A stretch of DNA of 64,000 nt, taken from Panicum virgatum. Taxonomy: Eukaryota > Streptophyta > Magnoliopsida > Poales > Poaceae. The notes under the pieces were generated by a model. It was not told the origin of the DNA. It made no database searches and saw nothing but the letters and a program-made list of their open reading frames with translations. A program made the translations under genes and the position numbers. The stretch is from assembly GCF_016808335.1 (NCBI RefSeq), contig NC_053149.1, forward strand, positions 40,502,118 through 40,566,117. The letters run 5' to 3'. Shown here piece by piece: positions 34,566 to 45,700 of this stretch. The first letter of the stretch is position 1. Each line of letters begins with the position of its first letter.

Positions 34566-35175
34566 TAACTACGACATGCCGAACCGCCTTGACCATCATC
34601 TCTATTGCATGATAAACTAATGCAAGACCCAACTCCTCGCGTCTTGCCTTGTGCCAGTCCAGCAAGGCTTTATCTTCATCACAATCGTTGTGCCACACAT
34701 CCGCTTCAAGTCGATGATTCATCACAAGATAGGGAAGAATACTTCGACTAGCCAACCTCATGAATCTCCGGACTGTAGAGCTACGAAGCGCCACCCAATC
34801 AACCGCTCTCATGACAATGACATGGCCTGCACACCCCGCCACCAATTCGCGAACCCTGTGACGGTCTCCGGCCCAACGTAGGTATGCTGGGGGCCAAATC
34901 ATTGCTGAATGCCCCGCCATCCATGAGCAAACCCTTCGACGAGCTCTGGCCCGATGCTCCAATGCTTGGGGCCAAATCATTGCTGCAAATAAATAACAAC
35001 AATATTAATATATGAAAGTTATTATTCATGTCTTCAGCTCAGTGTAGGATGCCAAGGCCCGGGAGGCACGCAAGTGGAGGAGGAGCGGTGGAGGAGGCGC
35101 GACAATAGACGAGGCCATTGGTGGAGGCCGAACCGGTGGAGGAGGTGCGTCGGTGGAGCAGGCCGAACTGGTGTA
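34566..35175. repeat. block X', second copy of the 610-bp direct repeat
   Basis: Second copy of block X (33551-34160). Here it continues into 1.8 kb of different DNA (35176-36979) before the second Y block. This gives the order X-Y-X'-Z-Y', in which the first unit lacks Z. Confidence 0.85.
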
Positions 35176-35722
35176 GGAGGAGCAGAGGTGGTGGTGTCGG
35201 GTCCACATCGCGGAGGGGTTCTGGTGGTAGATGAGGAGCAGCAACGACGGCCACACGCCGGATCTAGGGGGCGCAACATCGACGGCCCACAGCTTGGAGA
35301 GGAAGCTAGGTGATTCTCAAATAAAGAAGCTTCTCCATATGACCTGGAGTGAACTCATATGTAATGGTCGACTAATGTTTGTTACCATTGTTCATCTTAT
35401 TGGTAACGGCCGTTAACAAAAATTGTTACCCATTGGAAATCATTTGTAATGGGCAAACTGTGCCCGTAACTATTGTAAACACGTTAGTAATGGTTGTTAA
35501 AAAAGCTCGTTACCAAAAATATTAGTAACGGATGTAGAAAAAGGTCGTTACCTCTATATTATCCTTGGTAACGGGCCTCATTGGTTCCCAGATCGGGCAC
35601 GGCCCTGGGAGTCTTATTAGTAGCGGCCTTTATTGAAATCCATTACGGTTATTATTCCTTGTAACGAACAAATTACGCCCGCTACTAATGCTACGTTACC
35701 TAACCTAATTTTCCACATAGTG
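35176..35722. mobile_element. CACTA-type subterminal DNA ending at CACATAGTG
   Basis: After a short GC-rich stretch, 35360-35700 carries repeated GGTAACGGGC, CGTTACC and GTAATGG motifs like those at 26254-26489. It closes with TTTTCCACATAGTG at 35722. Its left terminus is not adjacent. Confidence 0.65.
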
Positions 35723-36979
35723 TAAAAATGTTTTGCATCCTATAGCCAACCCTAGAAAGATACTACGCTAAGTATATAAAGACACACAAGTTGTAAGTAT
35801 AAAATGTGGAAATGTAAACGAGGGGATGAGGGAAAGCAAACTCTTGACACGAGAATCTATCCCATGGTATCAGTATGCATTAAGCCACCCCTAGTCCATG
35901 TTGTTGATGCACTCACTAAGAGTATTGCTTCCAGTCACCAAGTCTCTTCTAGGGACACCGCTTGACTTGCCACAAAGGCTTAGCCACTAAGGCTCATACT
36001 AAATTCCCCGGATACCTTGATGCCACTTTTCACTAAGGAGCTTATCCATGAAGGATAGGGTCTCCATGCCGCCCTACTGCTTGCTCCTGGCTCCTGCTGA
36101 TCCTCTCTGCCGCCGCCGCTTCCTTTGCTCGCCTCACCACCACTGCTTGCTGCTCCACGCAGCCGCCTCACTCTCCATGCCACAGCCACACGCTCTGCTG
36201 CAAATCCAACCTATTATTGTACCACTAAATCTCAGAGAGAAAAAATCCATTATGCATGTGTGTAAAGATAGAAAAATAAATCAAATCTTTTCTCAAAAGA
36301 AAATGCTCTAAATTGACATAAATATATAGTTCTATATATGCATAGGTGTTGGAAAACTCAATTTAACTAGTAACAAATAAAAAAATAAAAAAACATGTTA
36401 TTGTACCACTAAATCTATGGGGGAAATCTATCATGCATTTGTGCAAGGATAGAGGAAAATAAATCAATTTTCTCTCTCAAAGAAATGGTGCCCTAAATTG
36501 AAATAAAATACTTCTATACATGCATAGATGTTGAAAAAGTCAATTTAACTACTAACAAATAAAAACAATCAAAACCCAACATATTATTATGCCACTAAAT
36601 TTTAGGGGGGAAATTTAACATGCATGTCTGTGAAAATAGAAAAAAAACAAATCTTCTTCTATCTCCTCCATAGATTTAGGGAATTATTTAGTTAGGAATA
36701 AGGCAAAACCTTATAGATTGAGTCCAAATGATTACATAATCTTGTTCTGCTACTAAAATAGCACAACTTCATCTAAAAGTTTGAGACAAATGGTGTCTCA
36801 AATGGCAAATCCACAACATGGAGAACTTGATCTAACTAGAGGCAAAGAGAGCTCCATTTGAGCTTTAAAACTACCAAAAGAGCTTAGAAATGATGAGGAA
36901 TTAGCATCAACTTACCTTCTAGAGCTTCCAACTCAAAGAAAATCATGTTTTAAAACCTCCCCTCCCCTTGTTCTTTTTT
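35723..36979. other. non-coding DNA with internal near-repeats
   Basis: Three diverged copies of a phrase like TTATTGTACCACTAAATCT...ATGCATGTGTGTAAAGATAG occur at about 36210-36310, 36400-36500 and 36585-36650, which indicates old local duplications. A short GC-rich pocket (36040-36200) opens frames on both strands without a recognisable product. Confidence 0.5.
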
Positions 36980-37358
36980 TTTTGAATTTTCAAGGAGCTC
37001 CTCCCCCGAGTAAGCAATGGGCTCTCGGGAGGAGGAAGAAGGGAGTCTATAGCTTTTGATGGCTTTTTAGGGCGGGTGAGGGGTTGAGCCGTCCCTGGAA
37101 ATTTATTTGTAGGGGCGGCTCACCCCCTCACCTGCCCGGGCATTTCCAGGGATGGCTCACTCCCTACCCGCCCCTGAAAATGGCGCCCATTTATAGGAGC
37201 AGGTGAGGGGGTGCCCGGCTTTACAAATGGATTTATAGGGATAGTTTGGTTGCTACAGTAACCACACCCCATTTATAGGAAAGGGTGACATTTTGGTCCG
37301 ACCTTGAAAAAAATTGAGATGTTGCTACAAATCATATTTAGTAGTGTTTTAAATATCA
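36980..37358. mobile_element. block Y', CACTA-type right end (second copy)
   Basis: Second copy of block Y, with the CACTA terminus at 37346. It differs from the first copy at about four positions (for example CTCACCTG versus CTCATCTG). Confidence 0.7.
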
Positions 37359-38143
37359 ATTATGGGAGTGTGCAGCATGGGTCAACTATTTGTCCTAGTG
37401 TCTGATCTGATTTTCCCTCCATGAGAGATTGAAGCCGGATACATTTCTATTATCTAGAAAAGTAACACAACATACAAAACCTTATATGAAGGTGACCAGG
37501 TAAAACTCAAAGCTGTGAGTGTTGGTGAAGAATATGGAGACTAATCTAGCTGAGGCCATATGATACAGAAACTAATCCTATCCTGCCTAACGATCCTGCC
37601 ACAACTATTCTAAGCATCTCCAACAGACTATCTAAATAGATCTGACTAGCTAAAATTTGAGAAAAACTTAGAAAAACCCATCATCCAACAGACTCTTCCT
37701 CCATCCTAGCTCGGCATTTGAATCGGCAAATCACAGGGGTCGCTCGGCATCTTTCACGAGCCGGCCTCACTCGAGCAGATCTAGCCGGAGGCGACTCCAC
37801 CCGGCGCGACCCGACGCGAACTCATGTTGGCAGTTAGGGGTGGTAATGGGTCATGGCCCTAGTGGCCTCTTCACAGCCCAATAAGACCCTTAAATTATTT
37901 AGTTTAAAATTGTATAAGATTAGAGCCCGGCCCTTTTAGGGCTCGGCCCTTAGATTTTCTAGTTCAAAATCTTAGTCACTTTACCACCCCTATTGGCAGT
38001 AGCGCGGAGCTCCATCTGTGCGGCGACAGGGATTAGTAGATGACGAGCCATCAATGGCATTCAGCTAATCAGCTGCATCCTCGATTCGATTCGATTCAAG
38101 GGATCAATGGAGTGGATCGATAGAATTCAATGCCGACAACTGC
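37359..38143. other. intergenic, nothing firm
   Basis: No gene recognised. The phrase GCATCTCCAACAGACTATC near 37615 resembles the terminus of the MITE at 2953. At 37840-38000 a stretch repeats AGGGCTCGGCCCTTAGATTTT-like phrases, which is reminiscent of a small dispersed repeat. Confidence 0.4.
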
Positions 38144-39161
38144 GGACTCAGATTGGGTGACATTGCCATGGCATGTCACAACCTAACATTGCCTCGATCT
38201 GAGCCCTTCAAATAAAATCCAACGGTGCGCATCCCGCCCGGATTCCTCGTTTCCACCGTTTCCCAGCGTGACGGCGTCCATCCGCGCGCAGCATCCCGAG
38301 CTCCCGCTGCCCATCCCCTGCGGACGGCACTCGCCCATCCACTGGGATGCTGCCGGACCCTTCAATTCACAGGGGGCCACCGCCGCGCCTGGGAGCCGGT
38401 CGACGCCGCACCTGGGAGCCAACCAGGCTGCCACCGCGCCTGGGCACCTGACCCTACCACGCCTAGGAGCCAGCCCTGACATCGCTGCGCCAGGGCGCTT
38501 GGCCGCCACCGGGCCGCCGGCGCGGGAGGCCACCAGGCTACCGCGCGTGTGGAGCAGGGGTGCATGGAGGAGGAAGCCGTCGGGGTTGCTACAGCTGGGC
38601 TGTCCCTTCCTTCCTTCCTTGGCGCAGAGGCAGGATGAGCAAAGCAGAGGAAGGAGGACCTGAATCTGTGAATCTGAACCAATTGTGAAGAAGTTGGGCA
38701 TGTGCTGATAGAACCAATTATGAAGCAATTGTCGGACTGCTCTAGAACCTGTACCAATTGCAGTGAGCAGCTGCTATGCTCCCCGCTATCCGGTGGAGTC
38801 GGCACGCGGCGAGCCGCCCCCCCCCAACCGTGGAGAAGGGCACGCCCGGCGGGACTACGTGCCCAATGGCCTGCCGCGGCGGCGGCCCGGCGTCTCCGGT
38901 GGAGTGGCGCCGCCGCGGAGGAGAGCCTCCGTGGGCCCAGTGCGTGATTGGGACATCCAAGGACTGGGGAGAGGTGGGGCGGCCCGATTTGGGCTCGCAG
39001 GGGTCAAAACGGAGGGATTTGGGTGCGCATACGGGATCAAAATGAGTTGTTGGTGGTGAAAACGGAGGCCTAGGGTGGGATGCGCAGCGGTCCTTTGATG
39101 CCTCAAGTGGCCCCAATGTTACACCGTGACATGCCATGGCAATGTCATGGAATCTGAGTCC
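38144..39161. mobile_element. TIR element with ~50-bp ends and GC-rich interior (Pack-MULE candidate)
   Basis: The left end GGACTCAGATTGGGTGACAT and onward (38144-38195) is the imperfect inverted copy of 39112-39161. Both contain the palindromic core GACATTGCCATGGCATGTCA. The 0.9-kb interior is GC-rich, with open frames on both strands and no transposase. Such a structure fits a Mutator-like element that has picked up genic DNA. The immediate flanks do not give a clear 9-base duplication. Instead CAGCTGCATCCT followed by GATTCGA-type sequence occurs on both sides (38068 and 39161). Confidence 0.55.
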
Positions 39162-39545
39162 GGCAGCTGCATCCTGGATTCGAATTCGAGGGTGTCATGG
39201 AGCATGCCGGTGCCGCTGCTACTACCATGGCTCTGCAACAGCAGCAGTAGCAGCAGCCGCCGCAGCCGCGTGGCTAGCTTGGCAGGCGGTCCCTATTTCG
39301 GAGCGCGGAGCAGCAGCAGGAGGAGGGAGGAGGAAGAGAGGAGCAACTCTGCAGCAGGACAGTAGCGGGTGGAGTTCCTGTTTGAGAGTCTATGAGGCGT
39401 GGGATCCACTCATCAGATCAGTTTTTTTAGTAGAGGAGGGAGATGGATGGAGAGGTTGTTGGATCTGCCACCCTTTGGCTAGTTTTTTTTACCTAGTCAT
39501 TTAACTAGAAATTTTACCTAGTCTCTTAAAGTTACTCTTAGACTT

Positions 39546-39824
39546 TTAACATGAGACTGTTTTGAGTTTTTCTAACCCGTTTGCGATTGAATCTTTGTTA
39601 GGCATGGTTGCACTTGCAGATTTATATCCAGCAACTTCACCTGATGGATGCGCAGTCTCAACATATTTTGGGAGAGAATCATTGCTGTAGCATGCTGGAG
39701 CATCATTGTGTGAATGCCATTTCCAGTTGTCCTGAGCAAAGTAGCATGCCCCAGTGCTTGGCAAAAAGGAAGCAAATAAATGCCAGCATCCTTCTGATTT
39801 ACCCGAGGCATTCAGACCGCCGGG
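39546..39824 (-). pseudogene. unrecognised exon-like fragment
   Basis: On the minus strand a 279-base open stretch follows a TTTGTCTAG acceptor and ends at a stop. It encodes 92 residues with the composition of a real protein, including GKSEGCWHLFASFLPSTGAC, then AQDNWKWHSHNDAPACYSND and PKYVETAHPSGEVAGYKSA. I do not recognise the family. No further exon, start codon or promoter is visible, so I read it as a captured or orphaned exon. The two neighbouring frames on the same bases are shadows. Confidence 0.4.
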
Positions 39825-40311
39825 CTAGACAAACTCATTAAAAGAACTTGAAAAATCGGCGGTCTTTCTGATGCTGCTAATTAAAAGAAGTAATGACCAA
39901 GAAATTGATTCCAGAATTTTCTTTACCCGTAGTCATGTACGGAAACGAATTTGGACATTTGGTTGTCTACCATTTCTGGATCGCTCGATGGAATTTCTCC
40001 ATACTATCCTAATTTTTTGTTGTTTGGTGCCGTACTGAAAGGACACCACAAGGAACTGCGTTCCTAGATTATTCACACGGTTGTCCATCTTCTGAACGCA
40101 ATTATCTCTTCAAATCCTCGTTGCATGTCCGTCGACAGAAGCACAGAACGGGCATGCATATACGTACAGGCAGACAGCAACAGGTCTTCTCCGGTTAGGA
40201 CGACATACACGAACACGCTCGATCATCTGAACTCTGAAGACGAGAACGCCTTCTTGTCTTGTCTTGCCGGCTCTCTGATACACGCGTCAGAACCTGCGGC
40301 GTCCTTGAACC

Positions 40312-40528
40312 AGCAAAATTTTCAAGAATTTCTGTCACATCGAATTTTTGACACATACATTAAATATTAAATGGAGTTTAAAAAAATAATTAATTGTACA
40401 GTTTAACTGTAAATGATTAGATGAATCTTTTGAGTCTAATTAATCCATAATTAGACACTAATTACTAAATAAAAACGAAAATACTACAATAGCGAAACCC
40501 AAAAACTTTTGGGAACTAAACACACCCG
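40312..40528. mobile_element. MITE, same family as the left window edge
   Basis: Runs from GCAAAATTTTCAAGAATTTC through CTACAATAGCGAAACCCAAA to GGGAACTAAACACACCC. This is the right-hand architecture of a common grass hAT-like MITE whose terminus reads GGGTGTGTTTAGTTCCC. The outermost left terminus appears lost. Confidence 0.65.
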
Positions 40529-41775
40529 GCACACTGCAGCTTCATTCAGAGATCTGTCCATCCCCGATTAGACAGGCACACTGCTCACAGCCATGGAAAT
40601 TAGCAAGGACCTAAAAGCCTGATGGGAGCTTGTATTTGCGTCTTTTTTTTTATCAAAGCCTAAAGCTGGCCACAAGCCCACAAACACGGGAGGTGCACGC
40701 ATGATCAAATTCCAGAAACTACTGCGAACCCCGGAAAATAACTATACTCACCCTTGAATATTTTTTTTGATGCCGTCCTCTTCTAGGATGACTTTGCATT
40801 GTATCTTTCTTGTATGTCTCTATAAGTAACTTTCTTGGTTATACCACACGCGGTTGTCAAATTTTAACTTTGGCCATTAAAAGAGCATCAACACGGATGG
40901 ATAACTAACCTGTTCTTCTCGAATAAATTGGTCCCAGATATTTAACTTGAGGGAAACAGTTCCACGCTATTGTTACACCAAAAACAGTCGGATAAGAATA
41001 ACTATTGTGGTTACCAAAGGGCGTGGTAAAACATTTAAAAATGTAGCCTAGATAATCTAAGGACCGAACTTTTATTTTATAGATTTTTTAGCTGAAAACA
41101 TATAAAGATTAAGTTGGATTGTGACAGGAACACTAGAACCATGATATGTTACCATTTGGCATTTTTGCCCAAAATTTGCCAACGATGAACACTTGCCCCC
41201 ATAGCACGCCGGGTCGTACTCCCAGTACCCCGCGCATGCAATGCGCTGACCAGAAAACTCTCTCCCGTCGTTTGTCAAGAGCTCATTATCGAAATCAAAT
41301 CAAAGGTACAAATAATAAATAAATCATGTGATGACTCCTTCTGTGGCATGCAACGCAACTATTCCACAAAGACCCCACTTTTGTCCTGGCTTGCTGTGTG
41401 CGCCTTGTTTAGCCCGGCCGGTCCTGCAAGTGGTACGTACGTGCAGACTGTAGACCAACAATCGTGTTCCACTGTTCTAGGAAAAAAAAGATGTACACAT
41501 GTAATCAAGCAAATCAAATTTATAGGAACTAGAGAACTGTGCAGCGGTATATATGATTTATTTTAACTTCAGCTTCACCTGTATCACGCAAATCGAGATA
41601 GCTTGAAGTTATTTTAAAAATCCATTTAAAATAAATTAGAACCTAGATAAAACTAATTTTTAAAATTTTACCGGCTTTAGCTTCCAAAGCTGTTTTAGAT
41701 GAAGTCGTGCCAAACGGCCTCGCTGAACGATTGCGGGGCACGGAGCAGACGGTAGAGTACGACGCACGACTGAAG
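40529..41775. other. intergenic with MITE-like fragments
   Basis: No gene recognised. 41568-41727 (CTTCAGCTTCACCTGTATC ... AAGTCGTGCCAAACGGCC) resembles a fragment of a common grass MITE with GCTTCAGCTTCACC-type ends. 41030-41150 matches 47980-48115 in the same orientation (TAGATAATCTAAG, then AAGTTGGAT, then CATGAT), so it belongs to a dispersed repeat. Confidence 0.45.
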
Positions 41776-41933
41776 CCTCCTCCAACGGATGACTTCAGCT
41801 CATAAATTTTATAATCGGTGAACAGTGTTAAAATGAAGAGCTTATCGTGCCGCAGAGCGATAATTCTCTCTTAGAGCCCGAGGTGGCTCCCTCTCTCTTG
41901 CGCACGGATTTCAAGTCGAGCCATTGGAGGAGG
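41776..41933. mobile_element. small TIR element with CCTCCTCCAAYGG ends
   Basis: CCTCCTCCAACGG at 41776 is mirrored by CCATTGGAGGAGG ending at 41933. The element is 158 bases and non-coding. Target duplication is unclear, so the superfamily is not assigned. Confidence 0.5.
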
Positions 41934-42004
41934 TTTGATCGTGGCTGACGACTAGTCTCCTCCTGCTACTGCAGCGGCAGAGCAAGCTACTTGAGGTGAG
42001 TTTA

Positions 42005-42305
42005 GATCCCTTCCAAAAAATTTACAACCCCGTCACATCAAAGAGAATCTTGCTATTTATAAATAAAATATATTTATAAAAAAATTTAAATAGATGGGTT
42101 GTAAATCGCGAGACGAATCTAATGAGTCTACTTAATTCATTATTTGCAACAGTGATACTATATTAATCATTCACTAATTAAATATTAATATAATTTTTTA
42201 GATTCGTCGCGCTATTTACAATCCATCAATGTAAAAAGTTTTATAAACAGATTTTATTTAACACTTCTAAATGGTAAATTTTTTTAAAAATATTTTTTGG
42301 GTTGG
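42005..42305. mobile_element. MITE in the bHLH upstream region
   Basis: AT-rich element from GATCCCTTCCAAAAAATTTA to AAAATATTTTTTGGGTTGG. Its inner arms are complementary (GGGTTGTAAATCGCGAGACG versus CGTCGCGCTATTTACAATCC). It ends about 320 bases upstream of the bHLH TATA box and may therefore carry or disturb promoter elements. Confidence 0.65.
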
Positions 42306-42625
42306 TCGAATCGCCAACTGGCCCTCAAGCTGTCCGGGCATCCGAGTACGCAATGCATGCCCTCCGAATTTGACGGGCCTTTGCTAAAAAAAAAAGAATT
42401 TGACGGGCCTTCGCTGCAGCTTCGCCTGCCGCGACTTTGACCGCACCGCACCGCAGCGACTATTCCACATCTCATCTCTCTCCCTCTCTCGAAAAAATTA
42501 ACCAGCAACCACTTGCACCCGGCGCCACCTCTGCTCCTCCGCCTAGGAAAATGAAATGAAGGAAAGCAACGCCGCCGCCACCACCAAGGCACCAACTCCC
42601 CCTCCCTTTGTCCTCCCGCGCCGCG

Positions 42626-42631
42626 TATAAA
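42626..42631 (+). promoter_or_regulatory. TATA box of the bHLH gene
   Basis: TATAAA in the context CGCGTATAAAGCAGC, 110 bases upstream of the ATG at 42741. The spacing suits a 5' UTR of about 80 bases. Confidence 0.65.
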
Positions 42632-42740
42632 GCAGCTGCCTCGCCGCTCGCCAACTCACTCTCGCCAGCTAGCTCCACCGCCGCCTTCTTACTTTCGCTG
42701 GCCGTCGATCGAGATCTGTCCATCAAATAAATCATTGTCC

Positions 42741-45700
42741 ATGGATGAAGTGTGGTGCGGCCTCGACCTGCAGCAGCTGCAGGCCGGCGACCCCCTCGCC
42801 GCGCCCGGCCTCCACGACCATGACCCCTTCTGGCCGGCTCTAGCGGAGTAAGTGTCCCAGTGTTCGTCTGGCATTCCTAGTAGCTGCTAATAACTCGATC
42901 GCGCGCTCTTCTGTTACATACATACTAACCTCTGCTTTCGTTGCGATCTCTTGTTCAGCTGCGCCGCCAGCTTCCTCGCCGCCGACACCGCGTGCTTCGG
43001 CGTCGCCGGCACCGACCTCTCCGGCGGCTCCGCCAGCGGAAAGGAGGCGGCGGCGGCGGACGGCATGGACACGACCGGCTTCTTCGCCGAGGACGACAGC
43101 CGCCACCACCTGATGCCCCAAGAGCAGCAGCCGGTGCACTCGTCCTCGTCGCTCTCCTCCAAGCGCTCCCTCTCCGTCGACAGCGGCGGCTCCTGGTCCA
43201 CCTTCTTCCCGCTCGACGACGCCCCCCTGGCCGCCTCGGGCATCTTCTCGTCGCCCTCGCCCTCGCACCCCGCGCCGCCGGCCGCCGCGCAGGACGCGCT
43301 CGCCGCCGCCGACGAGGACGAGGCGCTCATAAGCGCCATGATGGCCGTCATCTCCTCGGCGTCGCCCTCCTCCTCCGAGTCCTCGTCGCCGCCGCTGAGC
43401 CAGGACACCACCATGGCCGCCGCGCAGGCCGCCGTAGTGCAGCCGCCGCGCCCAGCAAGCGGGGGCAACGCCGGCCACGTGACGGTCAGGAGCAGCAGCC
43501 TCGCCATGGGGCCGGAGGGGACCGCGTCGCTGACCAGCGCCGCCGCCGCCGGCCGGCAGCAGGAGGAGGACGCCAAGGCGGCGGCGGCCGGCAGCAACAA
43601 CAGCAGCCAGGTCTACCACATGATGTCGGAGAGGAAGAGGCGGGAGAAGCTCAACGACAGCTTCCACACACTGAGGTGCCTCCTCCCACCGTGTTCCAAG
43701 GTATGCAACTATGCATCCATTCTTAATCCAAATCGATCATCTCTTCACTCCTTGGCTACATTGTTACTACTTACCAGGGCTTTTAATTCCGGTAGAAAAA
43801 AATTGGGCCTCACTGATAAAACCGAAATATTGGGAATATCAGGATTTTTTATTTTTTTAATTTATTTTTTTATGAAAAAATATCTAAAAATCAATTTCGA
43901 CCGGTAAAAAAAAGGCCCCCACCGATAAAACCGTAATAACCGAAATACGAATATATCGCGATTTGGCCGATATTGTGAACCCTGCTACTTACTAGTTACT
44001 CTGCCATTTTATTATCTTATACCTTGAACACTATCCTAGGAGGAGATGTACGTATCTCTATATTAAAAAGAAAAGAAATCGACACCCCGATTTGTCTCGG
44101 TAAGAACTAGAACTTGGGTGATCTGAACAATATACATTATATCCACACACCCTCAACTAATAGCTTTAGATTTATTGATAATAAACTGTATTTGTTATAT
44201 CATAGAACTTTTTTATAATGCTTGGGGAGGCATTGGGAGGCATTTCATTTGTTATCATAGAACTTTTTTATATCATAACTCTAACGTCCAATGCAAAAAG
44301 ATATGGTCTTGCTTGTTATAAAACTGTAAGTCGTAGTCTCCGAGATCGATAATCTCATTGATCAAGTTTATTAAAAAAAGATTAAACAATGCATTTGATC
44401 TTATTTGTTGTTTATCAAAACATGGATAGACCCGTTTGCAACAATGACCTACGCTATTATAGAGACAATCTAACTTACAACAAATAGTCACAGGGAAGAA
44501 AATTAAATTCTTAGGCTGTTGATTTACGTTTGGATGGTCGAAAAAGAACCCAAGAAAGTTGTGCCAAGTCATGTCACTTTTGTGAGGCAGAGAATATATC
44601 CTATGTCCTTTTTTCAAATTTTCAAAGGTGACTTAGAAGAATGGAAGTCTTGCCACTATGTCCAGCCTTGCGAAAGATATCATTGTTTATTCTTTTGAAA
44701 AGGACATCGGCGGAGGAAGGTGTTTAGAAGCGCCCTGGGATAGATTCTTTAACATAAAAGGTGCCTAGTTGCACAAGCTCAAAAGGTCCAACAAATGCAT
44801 GGAAGCTTCCAAGAGGGAAGTACAGTTGTGGATCAGAGCTAATTGCGAGACAAAACAGGGCCATGCAGTCTCTGGTGGAAGTTTTCAACAAAATTGTTTA
44901 AGCTGCTGCTAACACATGATAAAAGTTTTAGTCAATGTATGATGCTGTCGTGAACATTAAACAATCCAACAAGAAACATACACCAAGAACTCCAAATTTC
45001 AGGAGAAAAAAAAAGCGAGCATATCAATTAAAATTTCTTTGATGCATCAGAATTCACAACCAAAGGCATAAACTACAAAAGTAGAAAGCAATTCTTTTGT
45101 TAAAGAATACTAATCTTTTTTTGTTTATTAGACTATATGTAATATGTTTTTATTTTTTAGTAGGTTTATAATGCACTTTTAGAAGATCAAATAATTTTAT
45201 TAATTATTATACTGATTTTTCTTCGAGGGTGATAATAGAATAAAAGCTCAGCTGCAAAGTAGGACTTAGAAAGTCAAGCATGTTAGCTGGTCAATAGTTC
45301 CTTGATTCCAAGGAAAGACATCAGCCAAGGAAGGCGATCGGAAGGACCTTGGTGCTGTCTACCATGGTCCACAAATACACAATGCAAGTTGACAGTGTTA
45401 GGTGCTGATCGATGCCCAAGCAACCGCAAACAAAAAGAAAGTCCAAAAGCCTGTTAAACAGGTTGATAAGAAAGAAATATTGGGTTCTTGGGAAGACAAA
45501 CAAAGCCACATCATCATCTACATTACTTTAGAGTTTTCAGTGGTTGCCCCGAAACAGCCTGTATAGAAGTACAACGTAACACAGGTTAATTGGGCTGTCC
45601 TAATCAGCCGAGGACACCAGATTAGCCACCCTTTCATGAGTATGACAAAGTTTGAGATTGCCTTTTTCATTGACATCCCTATCGATAAAGTTCCACTAAT

